A DNA stretch of 32,208 bases, taken from positions 1 through 32,208 of the forward strand of contig CAJXVL010000004.1 of the NCBI GenBank assembly GCA_913061205.1. The letters run 5' to 3'. Under the pieces are notes generated by a model. It saw only the letters and a list, made by a program, of their open reading frames with translations, was not told the DNA's origin and did not search any database. Below are positions 15,714 through 24,595 of this stretch, in pieces. Origin of the DNA: an uncultured Flavobacteriaceae bacterium. GTDB lineage: Bacteria > Bacteroidota > Bacteroidia > Flavobacteriales > Flavobacteriaceae. Every line of letters starts with the position of its first letter. Within the stretch, counting starts at the first letter, position 1. The position numbers and the translations under genes are program-made.

Positions 15714-16748
15714 ATGGCTACTATGACAATAGATTTGCGAAGTGATACAGTTACTAAGCCTACTCAAGGTATGCTTGATGCGATAATGACCGCTCAAACT
15801 GGAGATGATGTTTATAAGGAAGATCCATCTGTTAATGAATTGGAAAGAAGGTTTGCCGAAAAATTTGGTATGGAAACTGCTTTGTTTTTTCCAACAGGTT
15901 CTATGTCTAATCAAGCAGCTATAAAATTGCACACCCAACCAGGAGATCAATTAATTTGTGATAAATGGGCCCACGTTTATAATTATGAGGCCGGTGGTGC
16001 TGCTTTTAATAGTGGAGTTACTTGTAATTTAATTGATGGAGAACGTGGAATGATAACTGCAAAAGCAATTGAAGCGGGGATCAGTCCAATTTCAAATTAT
16101 CACACCGCAAATACAACTTTAGTTTGTTTAGAGAATACCACCAATAAAGGAGGTGGAGCTTGTTATGATTTTAATGAATTTAAAAAAGTAAGACAGGTTT
16201 GTACTGATTATGGATTGGGCTTGCACCTAGACGGTGCTCGATTAATGAATGCTATTGTTGCAAAAAATGAAGATCCTAAAGATTATGGTAAGACCTTCGA
16301 TTCTATTTCAATTTGTTTAAGTAAGGGCTTGGGTACTCCTATGGGAACCATTTTATTAGGGACTAATGACCTTATGAAGCGGTCGATAAGAATTCGTAAA
16401 ATATTAGGAGGAGCAATGCGACAAATAGGTTTTATGGCCGCAGCGGGTTTATATGCATTAGACCATCAAGTAGACCGTTTAGCATTGGACCATTACAAGG
16501 CAAAAGAAATAGCAAGAACATTGGAGGGAGTTTCTTTTGTGAAAAATGTAGAACCTACAGAAACCAATATTGTTATTTTTAATGTAGTGGATGATTTATC
16601 AAAAGACAAGTTTGTAAACGATATGCTGCTCCAGCACATTAAAATTAGTGATATGGGTCAGGGAAAATTGCGAATGGTAACTCATTTGGATTATTCAGAT
16701 GCGATGCATGAAATCGTATTAGAAGCCATTAATAATTATCAGTTTTAG
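15714..16748 (+). CDS. ltaE: Low-specificity L-threonine aldolase
   Basis: The 344-residue fold-type I PLP enzyme cleaves L-threonine or allo-threonine to glycine and acetaldehyde. Signature segments are IDLRSDTVTKPTQGM at the N-terminus, GDDVYKEDPSVNELE, FFPTGSMSNQAAI, GLGLHLDGARLMNA (the Asp that contacts the PLP ring nitrogen) and CLSKGLGTPMGTI, with PLP Lys204. A second ATG three codons downstream could also serve as start, since many homologues begin MTIDLRSD. The length and motifs fit the family, and no residues appear missing. It is last in the probable operon beginning at the metalloprotease gene. Confidence 0.94.
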   Translation: MATMTIDLRSDTVTKPTQGMLDAIMTAQTGDDVYKEDPSVNELERRFAEKFGMETALFFPTGSMSNQAAIKLHTQPGDQLICDKWAHVYNYEAGGAAFNSGVTCNLIDGERGMITAKAIEAGISPISNYHTANTTLVCLENTTNKGGGACYDFNEFKKVRQVCTDYGLGLHLDGARLMNAIVAKNEDPKDYGKTFDSISICLSKGLGTPMGTILLGTNDLMKRSIRIRKILGGAMRQIGFMAAAGLYALDHQVDRLALDHYKAKEIARTLEGVSFVKNVEPTETNIVIFNVVDDLSKDKFVNDMLLQHIKISDMGQGKLRMVTHLDYSDAMHEIVLEAINNYQF

Positions 16749-16935
16749 AACAGATCCATTCCGAAACTTCTCGATATTATTTTTCTAAAGGCAAGATCGA
16801 ACCTGTTTTGTTAATTTCATTAACTTGGGCTTCATTTAGTAAAATCATAACCTTTGTAAAACTTTCAACCAAATAACAATATTTAAATTTAAACAGAATG
16901 AGTATATTGTAATCGAACTCATTAATAAATTCAAG

Positions 16936-19071
16936 ATGAAAAAAACAATCATTATTTCGATGGTAAGCCTTATTTTTGCCACTTCTTGTAAAAACGAAGA
17001 ACATTCAAAAAAAAATATGGATATAAAAGCTCCAAAAGCAGAAAAGATTGAAAAGCATTTAGAAAAGCATGGTGATGTAAGAATCGATAATTACTATTGG
17101 TTAAATCAGCGTGAAAATGAAGAGGTAATAGATTACTTGGAACGTGAAAATGATTATTACGAAAAGAAAACAGCTCATACCAATGATTTTCAAAAGGATT
17201 TGTTTGAGGAAATGAAAAGCCGAATCAAGGAAGATGATGAATCGGTACCTTATAAATATAACGGCTATTATTACATTACAAAATTCGAAACAGGAAAGGA
17301 TTATCCAATTTATACCCGTAAAAAAGATAGCTTGGGAGCCGCTGAAGAATTATTGTTTAATGTAAATGAGATGGCTGAAGGACATTCGTATTATAGTTTA
17401 TCTGGTTTAAATGTCAGTCCTGATAATACAAAGGTTTCATTTGGAGTTGATACCCTAAGCAGAAGAAATTATACCATTTATATAAAGGATTTACTAACCG
17501 GAGAATTATTGGATGAAAATATTCCACTTACCACTGGTGGCGCTACTTGGGCAAATGATAATGAGACATTATTTTATACTAAAAAAGAGGAAAAAACATT
17601 GCGTTCAAATAAAATATTTAGACATCGTTTAGGTTCTTCATCAGAAAAAGATGAGTTAATATTTACAGAAGATGATGATACATTTGGAACATTTGTTTAC
17701 AAGACAAAGTCTGATAAATTTATTGTGATTGGTAGTTATAGTACACTAACATCGGCATATAGAATTCTGAATGCTGATACTCCTTTTGATGAATTTAAAG
17801 TATTTCAGCCCAGGGTGAGAGGTTTGGAATATACTATTTCTCATTACGACGATTCCTTTTATGTACTAACCAATAAAGATGGAGCCACTAATTTTAAATT
17901 AATGAAGACTCCAGATACCCAAACAACGATGGATAATTGGGTGGATATGATCCCACATCGCGAAGATGTACTATTAGAAGACATAGAAATTTTTAAAGAT
18001 TATTATGTGATTTCTGAGAGAAAAAACGGATTGACTCAAATTAAAATTGTGGCCTGGGACGGAACAAATGAATATTATTTGCCTTTCGAAAACGAAACCT
18101 ATACCGCATATTCATCTGTAAATCCAGAATTTGATTCTAAGGTACTTCGTTATGTTTATAACTCCCTAACAACTCCTTCATCCATCATTGATTATAATAT
18201 GGAAACGAAAGAACAAACAATTCTGAAAGAAGCGGTGGTTTTAGGAGGAGATTTTGATAAAAACAATTACGATTCCAAAAGAGTATGGGCCACTGCAGAA
18301 GATGGTACCAAAATACCTGTTTCTATGGTCTATAGAAAAGGAATGAAAATGAATGGAAAAAACCCCTTATTATTATATGCATATGGTTCATATGGTAGCA
18401 CGGTAGATCCTTATTTTTCAACAGTTAGGCTAAGTTTGTTAGACAGAGGTTTTATTTTTGCTATTGCTCATGTTAGAGGTAGTGAGTATTTAGGCAGAAA
18501 CTGGTATGAAGATGGAAAATTATTTAATAAGAAAAACACTTTTACAGATTTTGTAGATGTTTCAAAATATTTAATTGAAGAAAAATATACATCTTCAAAT
18601 CATTTATATGCAAATGGAGGATCCGCAGGTGGTTTATTAATGGGTGCAATCACTAATATGGCTCCTGAACTCTATAATGGAGTTATAGCTGCAGTTCCTT
18701 TTGTGGATGTAACTACAACGATGCTTGATGACACCATTCCATTAACTACTGGAGAATACGACGAATGGGGAAATCCAAACGAAAAGGAATATTATGAATA
18801 CATGACTTCATATTCTCCTTATGATCAAGTAAGGGCAAAGGCATACCCTAATCTACTAGTAACTACAGGTTTACATGATTCTCAAGTACAGTATTGGGAA
18901 CCAGCGAAATGGGTTGCTAAGTTAAGAGATATGAAAACTGATGATAATTTATTATTGTTCCATATTAATATGGAAGCAGGTCATGGTGGTGCTTCTGGAC
19001 GTTTTAATGCGTTGAAAAAATATGCTAGATCCTATGCTTTTTTATTAGATTTAGAAGGAATTAAAAACTAG
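16936..19071 (+). CDS. S9 prolyl oligopeptidase family, oligopeptidase B-like lipoprotein
   Basis: The 711-residue protein begins with a lipoprotein signal (MKKTIIISMVSLIFATSC), so it is probably anchored in the envelope, unlike the cytosolic E. coli enzyme. The N-terminal beta-propeller (about residues 75-430) opens after RIDNYYWLNQRENEEVIDYL. The catalytic domain follows with Ser563 in GGSAGGLLMG, Asp648 in GLHDSQVQYW and His683 in EAGHGGASGR. Oligopeptidase B cleaves short peptides after Arg or Lys. Acidic patches that fit basic residues are present but specificity is not proven. It is monocistronic by spacing, 187 bp after the aldolase gene. Confidence 0.92.
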   Translation: MKKTIIISMVSLIFATSCKNEEHSKKNMDIKAPKAEKIEKHLEKHGDVRIDNYYWLNQRENEEVIDYLERENDYYEKKTAHTNDFQKDLFEEMKSRIKEDDESVPYKYNGYYYITKFETGKDYPIYTRKKDSLGAAEELLFNVNEMAEGHSYYSLSGLNVSPDNTKVSFGVDTLSRRNYTIYIKDLLTGELLDENIPLTTGGATWANDNETLFYTKKEEKTLRSNKIFRHRLGSSSEKDELIFTEDDDTFGTFVYKTKSDKFIVIGSYSTLTSAYRILNADTPFDEFKVFQPRVRGLEYTISHYDDSFYVLTNKDGATNFKLMKTPDTQTTMDNWVDMIPHREDVLLEDIEIFKDYYVISERKNGLTQIKIVAWDGTNEYYLPFENETYTAYSSVNPEFDSKVLRYVYNSLTTPSSIIDYNMETKEQTILKEAVVLGGDFDKNNYDSKRVWATAEDGTKIPVSMVYRKGMKMNGKNPLLLYAYGSYGSTVDPYFSTVRLSLLDRGFIFAIAHVRGSEYLGRNWYEDGKLFNKKNTFTDFVDVSKYLIEEKYTSSNHLYANGGSAGGLLMGAITNMAPELYNGVIAAVPFVDVTTTMLDDTIPLTTGEYDEWGNPNEKEYYEYMTSYSPYDQVRAKAYPNLLVTTGLHDSQVQYWEPAKWVAKLRDMKTDDNLLLFHINMEAGHGGASGRFNALKKYARSYAFLLDLEGIKN

Positions 19072-19086
19072 TTAATATTTTTATTG

Positions 19087-19094
19087 TAAATTTG
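19087..19094 (+). promoter_or_regulatory. -7 element TAAATTTG before the cysteine-synthase-like gene
   Basis: TAAATTTG matches TAnnTTTG and ends 44 nt before the ATG. It lies just 16 nt after the peptidase stop, suggesting the gene has its own transcript. No clear -33 TTTG is seen. Confidence 0.45.
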
Positions 19095-19138
19095 TATAGT
19101 TAAAAAGCAATGGTTTTTAATCATATCTTATAAAAGAG

Positions 19139-20185
19139 ATGCCTCATATGAAAGAAGATTTAAATGTCTATGACAATACGTTAGCCCTTATAGGAAATAC
19201 TCCTTTAATTAAGCTTAACAAAATTACTTCAAATTTTAAAGGAAACTTCTATGCAAAAGTAGAAGGTTTTAATCCAGGACATTCTTCTAAAGACAGAATT
19301 GCACTGTATATTGTTGAAGAAGCCGAAAGAAAAGGAATTTTGAATCCTGGCGATACTATTATTGAAACAACTAGTGGTAATACTGGTTTTAGTTTAGCGA
19401 TGGTAAGTATTATAAAAGGGTATAAATGTATACTCGCGGTAAGTTCAAAATCATCTCCAGATAAAATTGACATGCTTAAAACAATGGGAGCAGAGGTTTA
19501 TGTTTGCCCGGCTCATGTTCCTGCTGATGATCCAAAATCGTATTACGAAGTAGCTAAGAGATTACATAAAGAAACAAAAGATTCTATATATATCAATCAA
19601 TATTTTAATGAATTAAATATTGAAGCACATTACAATTCTACAGGTCCAGAAATTTGGAAACAAACAGAAGGTAAGATTACTCACCTAGTTGCATGCAGTG
19701 GCACGGGTGGTACAATATCTGGAATTGCTCGTTATTTAAAAGAACAAAGTAGTGAGGTAACTATTATTGGTATTGATGCATACGGTTCAGTGCTAAAAAA
19801 ATACCATGAAACCAAAGAATTTGACAAAGGTGAAATATACCCTTATCGAATTGAAGGATTGGGTAAAAACTTAATTCCATCTGCAACAGATTTTGATCAG
19901 ATTGATCGTTTTGTAAAAGTAACTGATGAAGGAAGTGCTCATGCCGCCAGAGAAATTGCTAGTAATGAAGGATTATTTGTTGGGTATACAAGTGGAGCTA
20001 CCATCGAAGGTTTAAAAATACTTAATAAGGAAGAGGTTTTTGATAAAGACAGTGTTGTCGTAGTCGTTTTTCCTGATCATGGCTCCCGTTATATGAGTAA
20101 AGTATACAGTGATAAATGGATGGAACAACAAGGCTTTTTTGACAATAAAAAAACAGATGTTTCAGAAATTAACTACGTGAAATAA
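19139..20185 (+). CDS. Cysteine synthase-like PLP enzyme, candidate cysteate synthase
   Basis: The 348-residue fold-type II PLP enzyme is of the CysK/CBS family. PLP Lys51 is in [11 protein letters not shown], and substrate and phosphate loops are visible as [11 protein letters not shown] (78-88) and [16 protein letters not shown]. There are no C-terminal CBS domains. The enzyme replaces a beta-leaving group on serine with a thiol or another sulfur nucleophile. It is followed by an alpha-oxoamine synthase. In Bacteroidota such a pair is associated with sulfonolipids: the CysK-like enzyme makes cysteate from O-phosphoserine and sulfite. I favour that reading. O-acetylserine sulfhydrylase or cystathionine beta-synthase remain possible. 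The start is the ATG at 19139, with a second ATG three codons later. Confidence 0.88.
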   Translation: MPHMKEDLNVYDNTLALIGNTPLIKLNKITSNFKGNFYAKVEGFNPGHSSKDRIALYIVEEAERKGILNPGDTIIETTSGNTGFSLAMVSIIKGYKCILAVSSKSSPDKIDMLKTMGAEVYVCPAHVPADDPKSYYEVAKRLHKETKDSIYINQYFNELNIEAHYNSTGPEIWKQTEGKITHLVACSGTGGTISGIARYLKEQSSEVTIIGIDAYGSVLKKYHETKEFDKGEIYPYRIEGLGKNLIPSATDFDQIDRFVKVTDEGSAHAAREIASNEGLFVGYTSGATIEGLKILNKEEVFDKDSVVVVVFPDHGSRYMSKVYSDKWMEQQGFFDNKKTDVSEINYVK

Positions 20186-20208
20186 TATATTAATTATATA
20201 AATAATTA

Positions 20209-20236
20209 TAAAGCCACTATCTATAGTGGCTTTTTT
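20209..20236 (+). terminator. Terminator after the cysteine-synthase-like gene
   Basis: A perfect 10-bp stem (AAGCCACTAT / ATAGTGGCTT) with a 2-nt CT gap, which in practice opens to a 4-6 nt loop, is followed by a T-run. It separates this gene from the alpha-oxoamine synthase gene. Confidence 0.85.
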
Positions 20237-20285
20237 GATGTCAATTTCTTACAAAAAAGTTGATGGTCATATAGTAAAAAAGCAG

Positions 20286-20293
20286 TATTTTTG
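20286..20293 (+). promoter_or_regulatory. -7 element TATTTTTG before the alpha-oxoamine synthase gene
   Basis: TATTTTTG matches TAnnTTTG and ends 23 nt before the ATG at 20317. A TTG lies 23 nt upstream, slightly further than usual. Confidence 0.5.
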
Positions 20294-20316
20294 TAAACAC
20301 ACTTAAACTTACTAAA

Positions 20317-21579
20317 ATGGCGAAAGATTTATTCGATAAGATACATAAGAGCAAGGGGCCTTTAGGAAAATGGGCAGAAGTAGCGGAAGGTTATTTTGTG
20401 TTTCCTAAATTAGAAGGACCAATTTCTAACCGCATGAAATTCCAAGGGAAAGAAGTAATTACTTGGAGTATCAACGATTATCTTGGATTAGCAAATCACC
20501 CAGAAGTAAGAAAAGTGGATGCTGAGGCAGGTATTAAATATGGTTCTGCTTACCCAATGGGTGCTAGAATGATGAGTGGTCATACAGACCTTCATGATCA
20601 ATTACAAGATGAGTTAGCAGAATTTGTAAATAAAGAAGCTGCTTATTTATTAAATTTTGGCTACCAAGGAATTGTATCTTCTATTGATGCTTTAGTTTCA
20701 AAAGACGATGTAATTGTCTATGATGTTGATGCGCATGCATGTATTATAGATGGAGTTCGTTTGCACTTAGGAAAGCGTTTTACTTATAAGCATAATGACT
20801 TAGAGAGCATTGAAAAAAATCTTCAACGAGCTACTAAAATGGCGAAAGTAAGTGGTGGAGGTATTCTATTAATTTCAGAAGGAGTTTTCGGAATGCGTGG
20901 AGAACAAGGAAGATTAAAAGAAATTGTTGCTCTTAAGAAAAAGTATAACTTTCGATTGTTTGTAGACGATGCGCACGGTTTTGGTACCCTAGGTAAAACT
21001 GGAGCTGGAGCTGGAGAAGAACAAGGAGTGCAAGACGATATTGATATCTATTTTGCAACCTTTGCAAAGTCTATGGCGAGTACAGGTGCTTTTATTGCTG
21101 CTGAAGAAGAAATAATCAACTACTTAAAATACAATATGCGTTCACAAATGTTTGCTAAATCTTTGCAAATGCAGTTAGTAGTTGGAGCATTAAAACGTTT
21201 GGATATGTTGCGTACGATGCCAGAGTTAAAAGACAAGCTCTGGGAAAATGTAAGAGCATTACAAGGAGGTCTTAAAGAAAGAGGATTTGACATCGGAACT
21301 ACACAATCTTGTGTAACTCCTGTTTATCTTAAAGGCTCTGTACCTGAAGCTATGGCATTGGTAAAAGATTTACGCGAAAATCATGGAATTTTCTGTTCTA
21401 TTGTTGTGTACCCAGTAATTCCGAAAGGACTTATATTATTGCGTATGATTCCAACAACTACCCATACTTTAGAAGATGTTGATTTAACATTAAAGGCGTT
21501 TTCAGCAATAAGAGAACGATTAGAAAATGGTACTTATAAAAGACTTTCTGCTGCAGTTGCTGCTGCTTTTGGAGAGTAG
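20317..21579 (+). CDS. Alpha-oxoamine synthase, candidate cysteate fatty-acyltransferase
   Basis: The 420-residue fold-type I PLP enzyme is related to 8-amino-7-oxononanoate synthase, glycine C-acetyltransferase and serine palmitoyltransferase. It shows WSINDYLGLANHPEV, the PMGARMMSGHTDLHDQLQ region, VYDVDAHACIIDGVRLHLG, LFVDDAHGFGTLGKTG, PLP Lys251 in TFAKSMASTGAF, and LLRMIPTTTHT near the C-terminus. No biotin genes are nearby. Flavobacterial enzymes of this close type include the cysteate acyltransferase that forms the capnine backbone of sulfonolipids. The adjacent CysK-like gene supports that role. Serine palmitoyltransferase activity is the main alternative. The gene has its own promoter element and ends 7 bp before a convergent gene. 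Confidence 0.88.
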   Translation: MAKDLFDKIHKSKGPLGKWAEVAEGYFVFPKLEGPISNRMKFQGKEVITWSINDYLGLANHPEVRKVDAEAGIKYGSAYPMGARMMSGHTDLHDQLQDELAEFVNKEAAYLLNFGYQGIVSSIDALVSKDDVIVYDVDAHACIIDGVRLHLGKRFTYKHNDLESIEKNLQRATKMAKVSGGGILLISEGVFGMRGEQGRLKEIVALKKKYNFRLFVDDAHGFGTLGKTGAGAGEEQGVQDDIDIYFATFAKSMASTGAFIAAEEEIINYLKYNMRSQMFAKSLQMQLVVGALKRLDMLRTMPELKDKLWENVRALQGGLKERGFDIGTTQSCVTPVYLKGSVPEAMALVKDLRENHGIFCSIVVYPVIPKGLILLRMIPTTTHTLEDVDLTLKAFSAIRERLENGTYKRLSAAVAAAFGE

Positions 21580-21586
21580 TTTTTAT

Positions 21587-21961
21587 TTATTTTGGTTCTA
21601 TAATAAGAAAAATTGCAGTGCTGTCACCAATATTTAGTACTTCATGCCATTTGGTGCCTTTACTGTTAAAGTAACTGCCAGTTTCCACCTTAATTTCTCT
21701 TGTACCCGTGGTGTCTTTTATTCTAAAAGTACTTCCAGCAAGAGTATATCCAAAGTGTGGTAGGTGAAAATGACGTTCATGACCAACACCAGGAGCAAAA
21801 GTACATTTTAGGATTCTTTGCGATGTGTTATCTTCTAATAATTCGCACACACTTTCTCCTTTCCATCCTGCAATTAATGGATCTGGAAGTGATGAGTCCG
21901 GTTTACAGGAAATAAAAAATAGCACCAAATAAATTAAGTAAATCTGTTTTTTAAAAAACAT
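21587..21961 (-). CDS. Cupin-domain lipoprotein
   Basis: The 124-residue protein starts with a hydrophobic signal and a lipobox-like LFFISC, so it is probably lipid-anchored in the envelope. A single cupin covers the rest. Motif 1 is GVGHERHFHLPHFGYTLAGS, rich in metal-binding His. Motif 2 is the region KWHEVLNIGDSTAIFLIIE. Substrate and metal are unknown. Many such small cupins bind sugars or act as sensors. It is the last gene of a minus-strand operon, 9 nt after the GNAT-like gene, and converges on the alpha-oxoamine synthase gene. Confidence 0.85.
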   Translation of the reverse strand: MFFKKQIYLIYLVLFFISCKPDSSLPDPLIAGWKGESVCELLEDNTSQRILKCTFAPGVGHERHFHLPHFGYTLAGSTFRIKDTTGTREIKVETGSYFNSKGTKWHEVLNIGDSTAIFLIIEPK

Positions 21962-21970
21962 CTGTATGTG

Positions 21971-23089
21971 TTATAGTTGAATTCTGAAAGTACTTCGTTC
22001 CTTATGTTTTACAGGACTGTTATCCTTCCATAATTGCTGTACAGCAATATTTTCTTCAAGTTCAGGATTGGTTTCTGTTTGAACAATTCCTTTTTTCCTG
22101 AAAATAGCACCCATTTCTTCAAATATTATTGCCGTAACCCCTTTTCCTTGATATTCTGGATCAACCCCAATCAAATAAAATGCAGCCGTATCATTCTTTT
22201 TTTGAGCCATCATTAAATGATACCATCCAAAAGGGAATAAAGAACCATTAGCCTTTTTTAACGCTTTTGAAAATGAGGGCATTACTATGGAGAAGGCGAT
22301 TAAATTTTTATTTTTATCCAAAATACAAGTAATGTATTCTGGATTGATAAAATTAAAATATTTTTCTTTATAATGATCTATTTGGTATTGTTGTATAGGA
22401 ACAAAAGTTTGCAGTGAATTATAAGTTTTATTTAATAATTCAAACATGTCATCTACATAAGGTAATATGCTTTTCTTTTTTTTAAATCGAATTACTTCTA
22501 AACTATATTTCTCTTTAATAATACTTGAAAATCTTTTAACTTTAGCAGAAGTTTCACTGGGATTATACAATTTAAATTCTACCCAAGTTGCTTGTTTTTC
22601 AAAACCTAAAGACTTTAAATGTGCTGCATAATAGGGGTATTGATACCAGGTGATCATTGTATTTAATTCCTCATAGCCATAGGTTAAGATTCCGGCTTTT
22701 TCCATATTAGAAAAACCGACAGGGCCCTCTGCATATTCAAGATTGTTCTCTTTGCCAATATCGTATGCCTTTTGCAATAATGCTTTGGTTACGGCTATGT
22801 CATCAATCATATCTAACCAACCAAATCTCACTTTTTTCTTCCGGAGTTCGTTGATTTCAATATGATTAATAATAACCGCAATGCGGCCCACAATTTTACC
22901 TTCTTTATAAGCTAGAAAATAAGTTGCTTCTGCATTTTTAAAAACAGGGTTATTAACCTTATCTAAAGTTTCCATCTCATCCTTGGTGAGTGGTGGTACC
23001 CAGTATTTGCAATCTTTATATAAATCGAAAGGAAATTTTACGAATTGTAATAATTTCTTTTTCGATGTTATTTCTTTTACGTCAATCAT
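21971..23089 (-). CDS. GNAT-fold acyltransferase-like protein, candidate lipid N-acyltransferase
   Basis: The 372-residue protein opens with FVKFPFDLYKDCKYWVPPL, a signature of a large GNAT-like family found in many bacteria. FLAYKEGKIVGRIAVIINHI follows. The C-terminal acetyl-CoA site type is visible as FYLIGVDPEYQGKGVTAIIFEEM, matching the Q/RxxGxG/A pyrophosphate loop (QGKGVT). There is no signal peptide. Proteins with this N-terminus include the bacterial ceramide synthase of Caulobacter, as far as I recall the family, so an N-acyl transfer in sulfonolipid or sphingolipid synthesis is a reasonable hypothesis. Other GNAT activities remain possible. It sits 12 nt after the outer-membrane protein gene. 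Confidence 0.75.
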   Translation of the reverse strand: MIDVKEITSKKKLLQFVKFPFDLYKDCKYWVPPLTKDEMETLDKVNNPVFKNAEATYFLAYKEGKIVGRIAVIINHIEINELRKKKVRFGWLDMIDDIAVTKALLQKAYDIGKENNLEYAEGPVGFSNMEKAGILTYGYEELNTMITWYQYPYYAAHLKSLGFEKQATWVEFKLYNPSETSAKVKRFSSIIKEKYSLEVIRFKKKKSILPYVDDMFELLNKTYNSLQTFVPIQQYQIDHYKEKYFNFINPEYITCILDKNKNLIAFSIVMPSFSKALKKANGSLFPFGWYHLMMAQKKNDTAAFYLIGVDPEYQGKGVTAIIFEEMGAIFRKKGIVQTETNPELEENIAVQQLWKDNSPVKHKERSTFRIQL

Positions 23090-23101
23090 AAAATATTAAT
23101 G

Positions 23102-24139
23102 CTAATTTAATCCATCATCTTCTGTATCTAGATTATTTTTTCGTTTACTTTTTTTATTCTTTGTTTTCTTTTTCGTGCTATTTTTTTCCTTTTTTTTCTT
23201 TTCTCTACCAGCCTTGCCTTTATCTTCTATATATTCATCTTTTTTATGCATGTCAAATCTATAAGAAACACCAAATCTACCATATAATCTAGACGGAGTG
23301 TCTTTAAAATTTAATAAGATAGATGCATCTATTTGAAAATTTTTATTTACTAAATAGGTGGCACCACCCCTAAATAGTTGATCTGCATAAAAATCACTTT
23401 TTATCCCTTGATTTTCTATAAAAGCAGCTAGTTTGGCATTGAATGTATGTGTTAAGGTTAAAATATAAGAATAGGATTTTTCATCCAGTGTAAATCGTTC
23501 ACCGATAAGATTGATGACAAAAACCCAACTTCCCCAATTGTTCTGAGTCGCAATCGCAACTGTTGGGCTTATCTCCATTCCAGTTTCTACCTCTTCATTA
23601 AATAGAGTTAATTGAGTGTCAGGAATATGGGTTAAAGGGTTATCTGCTTGATCAAAATTTGCTCCAGCATAAATAGACATAGCTGGAATTAAATCCTTCC
23701 AGTGAAAACCATTATTAGCTTTCCAACTATATAGATTTGGTTTTTCTAAAGCTTTTTTACGATAGGGATCAAAAAATAAATATTTTGCTCCTAAGGTATT
23801 AGAGTTAAAATTACGTTCGGTATAAGTGCTTTGACTTTCTAACAATGTTTTTGAATTGGACTGATAGGCCCCAATTAAACTAATTTCTAATTCTTCTTTC
23901 CAGACTCCATATCTTATTTCATAATCAATAATAAAAGCGCTGGTTTCTGTATTTAAAAGGGAATGCTCTTCCTTACCCAACCCAAAACCTGCTTCAAATT
24001 GAAGGATTTGTTTACCTACCGAAAAAGCTCCTTGAGAGAAACCAGGTCTGTTGGAGTTGATCGTCTCCGTATATTGAGCAAATAGAGATAAATAACTGAA
24101 TAATAAAAGAAAAAATATTCCAGTTTGTTTAATTTTCAT
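23102..24139 (-). CDS. Outer-membrane beta-barrel protein with Lys-rich tail
   Basis: The 345-residue protein starts at the ATG at 24139 (MKIKQTGIFF). An ATG seven codons upstream is less likely because it precedes the signal peptide, which ends LSLFAQ. The mature part has alternating beta-strand patterns, opening with INSNRPGFSQGAFSVGKQILQFEAGFG. This resembles the MetA-pathway/phenol-degradation transporter-like barrel family. The last strand ends GRFGVSYRF, a typical aromatic-terminated barrel signal. After it comes a 50-residue tail with 17 Lys and 2 Arg, ending LDTEDDGLN. The function is unknown. It is the first gene of an operon with the GNAT-like and cupin genes. Confidence 0.8.
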   Translation of the reverse strand: MKIKQTGIFFLLLFSYLSLFAQYTETINSNRPGFSQGAFSVGKQILQFEAGFGLGKEEHSLLNTETSAFIIDYEIRYGVWKEELEISLIGAYQSNSKTLLESQSTYTERNFNSNTLGAKYLFFDPYRKKALEKPNLYSWKANNGFHWKDLIPAMSIYAGANFDQADNPLTHIPDTQLTLFNEEVETGMEISPTVAIATQNNWGSWVFVINLIGERFTLDEKSYSYILTLTHTFNAKLAAFIENQGIKSDFYADQLFRGGATYLVNKNFQIDASILLNFKDTPSRLYGRFGVSYRFDMHKKDEYIEDKGKAGREKKKKEKNSTKKKTKNKKSKRKNNLDTEDDGLN

Positions 24140-24218
24140 AGGATATTCGGTTAAACTCAAAGATATAAATTTATCATTTATTTAATAGTAGTTTTTCTTA
24201 AATTATATATTCTATTTG

Positions 24219-24226
24219 TATTTTTG
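24219..24226 (+). promoter_or_regulatory. -7 element TATTTTTG before the DUF4834 gene
   Basis: TATTTTTG matches TAnnTTTG and ends 12 nt before the first ATG and 21 nt before a second in-frame ATG (24247). The distance slightly favours the second ATG as the true start. Confidence 0.45.
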
Positions 24227-24237
24227 AGCATACTTTA

Positions 24238-24516
24238 ATGATTGCTATGAATTCCTTTTTACAAACGATATTAATTATACTTCTGGTATACTATGGTTTA
24301 AAAATTGTTTTTAAATTTTTTAAGCCATATTTGATAAAATATATTGCAAAAAAAGCGAGTGATCGCTTCGGGCAACCTTTTGGGAATGATCCTTTTAATA
24401 ATACTTCTAGAAAAAAAGAGGATGACGGAGCAATTAGTATTGATAAATCAAATGCAAACACAAAAACATCCAATCCTAAAGTTGGTGAGTACGTAGATTA
24501 TGAAGAGCTGGAGTAA
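24238..24516 (+). CDS. DUF4834 family small membrane protein
   Basis: The 92-residue protein has a single N-terminal membrane helix (SFLQTILIILLVYYGLKIVF) and then an amphipathic basic stretch (FKPYLIKYIAKKASDRFG). A polar tail ends VGEYVDYEELE. This is the layout of the Bacteroidota DUF4834 family. The function is unknown. A second ATG at 24247 (MNSFLQTI) may be the real start, which would give 89 residues. The gene lies divergent from the outer-membrane barrel operon and 79 bp upstream of yfhO on the same strand. Confidence 0.85.
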   Translation: MIAMNSFLQTILIILLVYYGLKIVFKFFKPYLIKYIAKKASDRFGQPFGNDPFNNTSRKKEDDGAISIDKSNANTKTSNPKVGEYVDYEELE

Positions 24517-24595
24517 CTATAAATATGTTCTTATCTTATTTATTTAAAGGAACTGCATAATTTTTCATAAATTACCCATTTATTATTTAAAATAC

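Noticed and set aside
16777..17004. 75-codon reverse ORF ending MILLNEAQVNEINKTGSILPLEK
   Set aside because: It overlaps the signal peptide of the peptidase gene, has no recognisable domain or promoter, and its upstream half reads like reverse-strand noise. A short peptide at its end cannot be excluded.
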